Shown one piece after another: positions 19,729 to 23,055 of a DNA stretch of 23,055 nucleotides. This stretch comes from Klebsormidium nitens (lineage: Eukaryota > Streptophyta > Klebsormidiophyceae > Klebsormidiales > Klebsormidiaceae), in contig DF237237.1 in the NCBI GenBank assembly GCA_000708835.1, positions 1 through 23,055 of the forward strand. The letters run 5' to 3'. Below the pieces are notes generated by a model. That model did not search any database. It was not told where the DNA came from and was given only the letters and a program-made list of their open reading frames with translations. The position numbers and the translations under genes were made by a program. Position 1 is the first letter of the stretch. Each line of letters opens with the position of its first letter.

Positions 19729-22523
19729 ATGGCAGCCATCATTCGCCAAGGCAGCGCGGTGCTGCCCCTCAATGTTGGCACCGCCTCCGCACAGGGGACG
19801 TTGGAAGCAGGAAGCCGGAGGCAGTGGTGCCACAGCAATTCTCGCTGTTTTGGCGACCAAGCAACTCCTTTTCCCGACATAAATGCCGGGTCCTGGCCAG
19901 GGTTGGGAATCAGTGATCTGAGACGAGCATCAAGAAGACTTCTCTTGAGGCGCTTATACCGTGCGGATCCCAGGGGATCCCAGCTAACCCAGCAGCAGGG
20001 TGGCTGCGTCCGCTGCTCCCTCCCGGCCGCTGAGGAGGCGCCCATTGTGAGCAGCCACACGCATGCCCTTGGCGGGAGCCCTGTGGGGGCTGCCAGCAGC
20101 TTTGAGGTGCCGCATCGTGCTCGCTGGCCATGGCCGCTGGTGCGGGTAGAGCAGGCACAGGGTCCTCAGGGAGTGGGGCATGCGCAGATACTATGCCCGG
20201 ATTTTGGAGGTGCCTCAAAAGGCAGCAGACCCGGTCTACGATTACGTTTGCCTCGCCCGCTGTTTGGTCGTCCTCCTCGAGCCATCCCTGCCCTCGGCGT
20301 GACCCAGCAAGAGCTGCTGCTGGTGCTGGGGGCGGGCGGGCTCGTGCTGCTGGCGGTGCTCAACAAGATTCTTTTCAAGATGGCCATTGCCTCTATGCCG
20401 GACCAGCCGTTTGTGCTGGCCAACATCTGCACATTTGGGTGAGGGCATACCGGCTAGGCTTGTGCCAAGATCATTCAGATACAGAATTAACTTGTTTCAT
20501 CATGGACTAATATGCAGTGCAGAATAGTAGTCGGCAGTCTGTGTCTCTACCATGCTGCCCTGTAAGGACGACACGTAGCAGCACCGCACTTGCCGTCTGC
20601 AGCATCAGTCCAACTCGCGGGTGTCAGGTCTGCCGTTTGTCGCCTGCTTGACCCCTCTCCCCCGCTCCCTGGCCAGCTACCTGGTGCTGTACAGCGGCAT
20701 CGTGTGCCACCGCTGGCGCCGCGGGGCTGTGAGCCCAGACATGCTCCGGTACCCCAAAACCAAATTTGTCTGCATCGGAGCACTTGAAGCGGCGGGGGCC
20801 ATGCTTGGCTTGTTTGCGGCAGGTCAGATGTTGTGTCTTTTCTCAACAGTGAACACTGACATATTATGAATACCCACTTGCCTGCAACTCTGAGAGGTGT
20901 CATGTGCTCCTGGACTGAGGGTTGATCCTTGAACGGTCGGTGCTTCTTTTGGCAATTCTGTAGACCTTACCAAACGACGTTCTTACTGCAAGCTGCAACA
21001 GCCTTCAAAATCTGACGCTAGCTTGCCTATTGTTGCTTATTCGTGCAGGGTATGTTCCCGGTACTATTCTTCCCATCCTGAGCCAGGTGCGTGCTACACA
21101 CTTGCGCAGATTGGGAGTGCTGCGTGCTCCAGACTCCAGTCGTAATTGCTCCCTCTGTGCCTTTGAAAGAAAGCCTTCAGCTCTGCCCGCTGTGCACTGC
21201 ACTCCCTCCTTCAATCAGGACCTCCATCGCTCTAACTTGCCATGCTTCCTCCTTGTGCGCGCAGGGGTACCTGGTGTGGCAGCTGGTCCTGTCGGCAATC
21301 TTCCTCCGCCGGCGCTATTCCCTGGGCCAGCTAGTGGGCGTGGTGGTGTCCTTGGCAGGGATTGCAACAGTGGTGACCAAGTGAGTCTGCTGTTCCTTTC
21401 CAGCTTTAGCTCCTATACTTTTGGAGGCTCTACCTTATTGAGCATCGCAGCTCTCTACTTTCAACGGATCTCTCGCTGCTGTCTCTGAAGAGTAAATTGG
21501 AAGTTGGTTCGGATAAAATTCAAGCGCTGTCCCCTCACTAACGATCACCAACCGAGCTCCGGCACTGCTCCCCTTTTCCCCTTGAACCGTATTCTGCTCC
21601 CACAGGTGGCGCCGCTTTCTCTTACTGCATGCCCTGTCCCTTGCAGCGCCCATGCTGGCCCCGGTGTGCTGGCGAGCGGCCCGTCGTTTGTGTTCCCGTG
21701 CCTGTACCTGCTCAGCGCGTCGTTCTCCGCTGCGGCCTCGCTGGTCAAGGAGCGCCTGTTCCAGGAGGCCCCGCAGCACCTGGGCGCGGGGCGCAGCCTA
21801 GACCTGTTTGTGGTCAACCTGCTGGGGTCCGCCTTCCAGGTGAGCACACGCACAGCGCAGGCGGACGCTGCAGTTCAACTGTGATAAGTCTCCATTTGTC
21901 ATTGTTGTGTCAATTCCTCAGAAGATAAGCACGCCTCCAGCTGAGGTGCTCGTAGCAAGGGTTGAGCATCGGAGCAACAGGGGAGCAGCATGAATCGACG
22001 CCTGTAAAATGAGAGTGAGTTGCCATTTCTCGTTGGGTTTTTCCTTCCCCACTGCTCATGGTTCCTGAATCGAGTAACAAGGTCCAATGACGGATGTGGT
22101 CTGGATTGTCCCCAGGGAAGCATGTGACCTCGTTTTTTGTAAGCAATTGGGACGTCTCCTCTTGCTTTAGGCTGTCACTCAAGCTCCCCTTGCTCTGTGG
22201 GTGCAAGACTGCGAAGCGCCGTCTGCACAAACCTCTGGTTTCCCAATGCTTGCCCCCCTCCGCCCTGCAGTTCATGTTCCTCCTGCTGCTACTCCCGCTC
22301 GTCGCTAGTGCTCGCGGCGTCCCCCCCCCCGCCCTGCCTGCTCACCTGGCCACCGGCGCGGGCTGCTTCCTGGGCCACGCTGCAGTGGGGGGGGCTCCTT
22401 GCCACGGGGCGCCCCTGCTGCCGCTGGTCTACATCACGACCAACCTCGCGTTCAACGTGGCGCAGCTGGCGCTGCTCAAGGCGACCACGGCCGTGGTGCC
22501 CTCCATCGCGCTCACGCTCGCAG
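19729..22523 (+). CDS. CRT-like (CLT) drug/metabolite transporter, probably plastid envelope; 3' end beyond window
   Basis: Member of the chloroquine-resistance-transporter-like family; plant CLT proteins move glutathione and gamma-glutamylcysteine across the chloroplast envelope. Exons (plus): 19729-20438, 20677-20822, 21049-21086, 21265-21380, 21647-21839, 22271-22523; introns GT-AG, 178-431 bases, phases 2,1,0,2,0,1. The window encodes 485 residues. The first 190 or so are Arg/Ser/Ala-rich and fit a plastid targeting region, though their length and the start Met (preceded by a stop) are less sure than the rest. The membrane core carries family landmarks in order: NKILFKMA, PFVLANICTFGYLV, YPKTKFVCIGALEAAG, PGTILPILSQ, YLVWQLVLSAIFLRRRY, SLVKERLF, SLDLFVVNLLGSAFQ, GAPLLPLVYITTNLAFN and LKATTAVVPSIALTLAG. 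The donor at 22524 leads to an exon past the right edge that should hold the last helix. Exons have very high GC at third positions, unlike the genes at 8.5-16.7 kb. Confidence 0.93.
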
Positions 22524-23055
22524 GTGAGGGGCCCGTGTAGCTCGATCAGCCGTGCGTAATGTCCCCAAAAGTGAGTTGCTCGAGGCTGGTCTGTTGATGC
22601 TCCCTGGGGAACCTCTGTCCATACGACCACCAGCCTATGATGCCCATGAGTTTGAGACGGGATTGTGAACTGAAGCAACTCAGCAAGCAGACTCGAAAAA
22701 GCAGACCCCATCGATCTCTGCCCATTCATCACGTCCACTTTTTCCGTTTCTCTTTCTCACTTCAGAAGCCGGCCATGTGCGCTCATTCAGGGCAGCCCAT
22801 GCGGTGGTTTAATACACCTTGGCGGATTGGATCCTCTTAAGTGTAGCTTTTATTCTTCTGGGGGGCTCCAGAAAGAGAAGCACCTTGGTTGACAGCCGTA
22901 TCTTTGCTGCTAATTCGGTTGAGCATTCGGCTCTGTATCTCTTCGGTAATGCCCAGTGGTGTGCCCCATTCGTGAGCGTTGGAGTTTGGAATAACGGATC
23001 GGCAGGGTGAGACTGATAGAGAATTCGGTTGGGCGCCTGGTTTTCCGGGCCTGCC
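22524..23055 (+). other. Intron of the CLT transporter gene, running off the window
   Basis: The exon ending at 22523 stops after one base of a codon (G) and is followed by GTGAGG. I looked for the expected last membrane segment after each AG in the remaining 532 bases and found none that resembles it, so the intron probably extends beyond 23055. Open frames here (for example 22819-23010) have no family resemblance. Confidence 0.6.

Noticed and set aside
20130-20510. 126-codon plus-strand frame overlapping CLT exon 1
   Set aside because: Out of frame with the transporter core; the exon frame that leads into NKILFKMA and TFGYLV is the coding one.

Overview
The window looks like nuclear DNA of a green alga. 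Genes carry many short GT-AG introns (about 70-430 bases). The two recognisable host genes are a polyunsaturated fatty-acid elongase of the green-algal/moss type and a plastid CRT-like (CLT) transporter. From memory the elongase is closest to trebouxiophyte and moss enzymes, so a trebouxiophyte is my best guess. That is an inference without a database search. The gene models below were built by hand: splice sites were accepted only where the reading phase carries across every junction.

Layout. 1-1936: no gene seen. 1937-4004 (minus): seven-exon ELO elongase, complete, 300 residues, all four family motifs and a dilysine-type ER signal. 4531 to about 5005: a repeat copy that recurs in inverted orientation at 18222-18386. 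5421-7595 (plus): five-exon Tc1/mariner-IS630-type DDE transposase, one frameshift in exon 1, with the third catalytic motif assembled across a splice junction. 7596-8536: no gene, one strong hairpin. 8537-10460 (minus): nine-exon gene for a small acidic-tract protein I do not recognise. 10796-16677 (minus): fourteen-exon gene for a 1044-residue unrecognised protein with a Cys/His cluster, a coiled coil, basic nuclear-type tracts and a degenerate coding repeat. 17216-17543 (minus): fragments of a further coiled-coil gene, unresolved. 18387-19728: no convincing gene. 19729 to beyond the right edge (plus): CRT-like transporter, six exons in the window, C-terminus missing.

How the parts may relate. 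The inverted repeats face outward and enclose the transposase and all the unrecognised genes, while the two recognisable host genes lie just outside. This is the arrangement expected of a large (about 13.9 kb) cargo-carrying DNA transposon inserted between the ELO and CLT genes. I could not find a target-site duplication, and the two repeats differ in length, so two independent copies of a dispersed repeat remain a real alternative. The comparison that would decide it is a search for an empty ELO-CLT interval or for other copies of the whole block.
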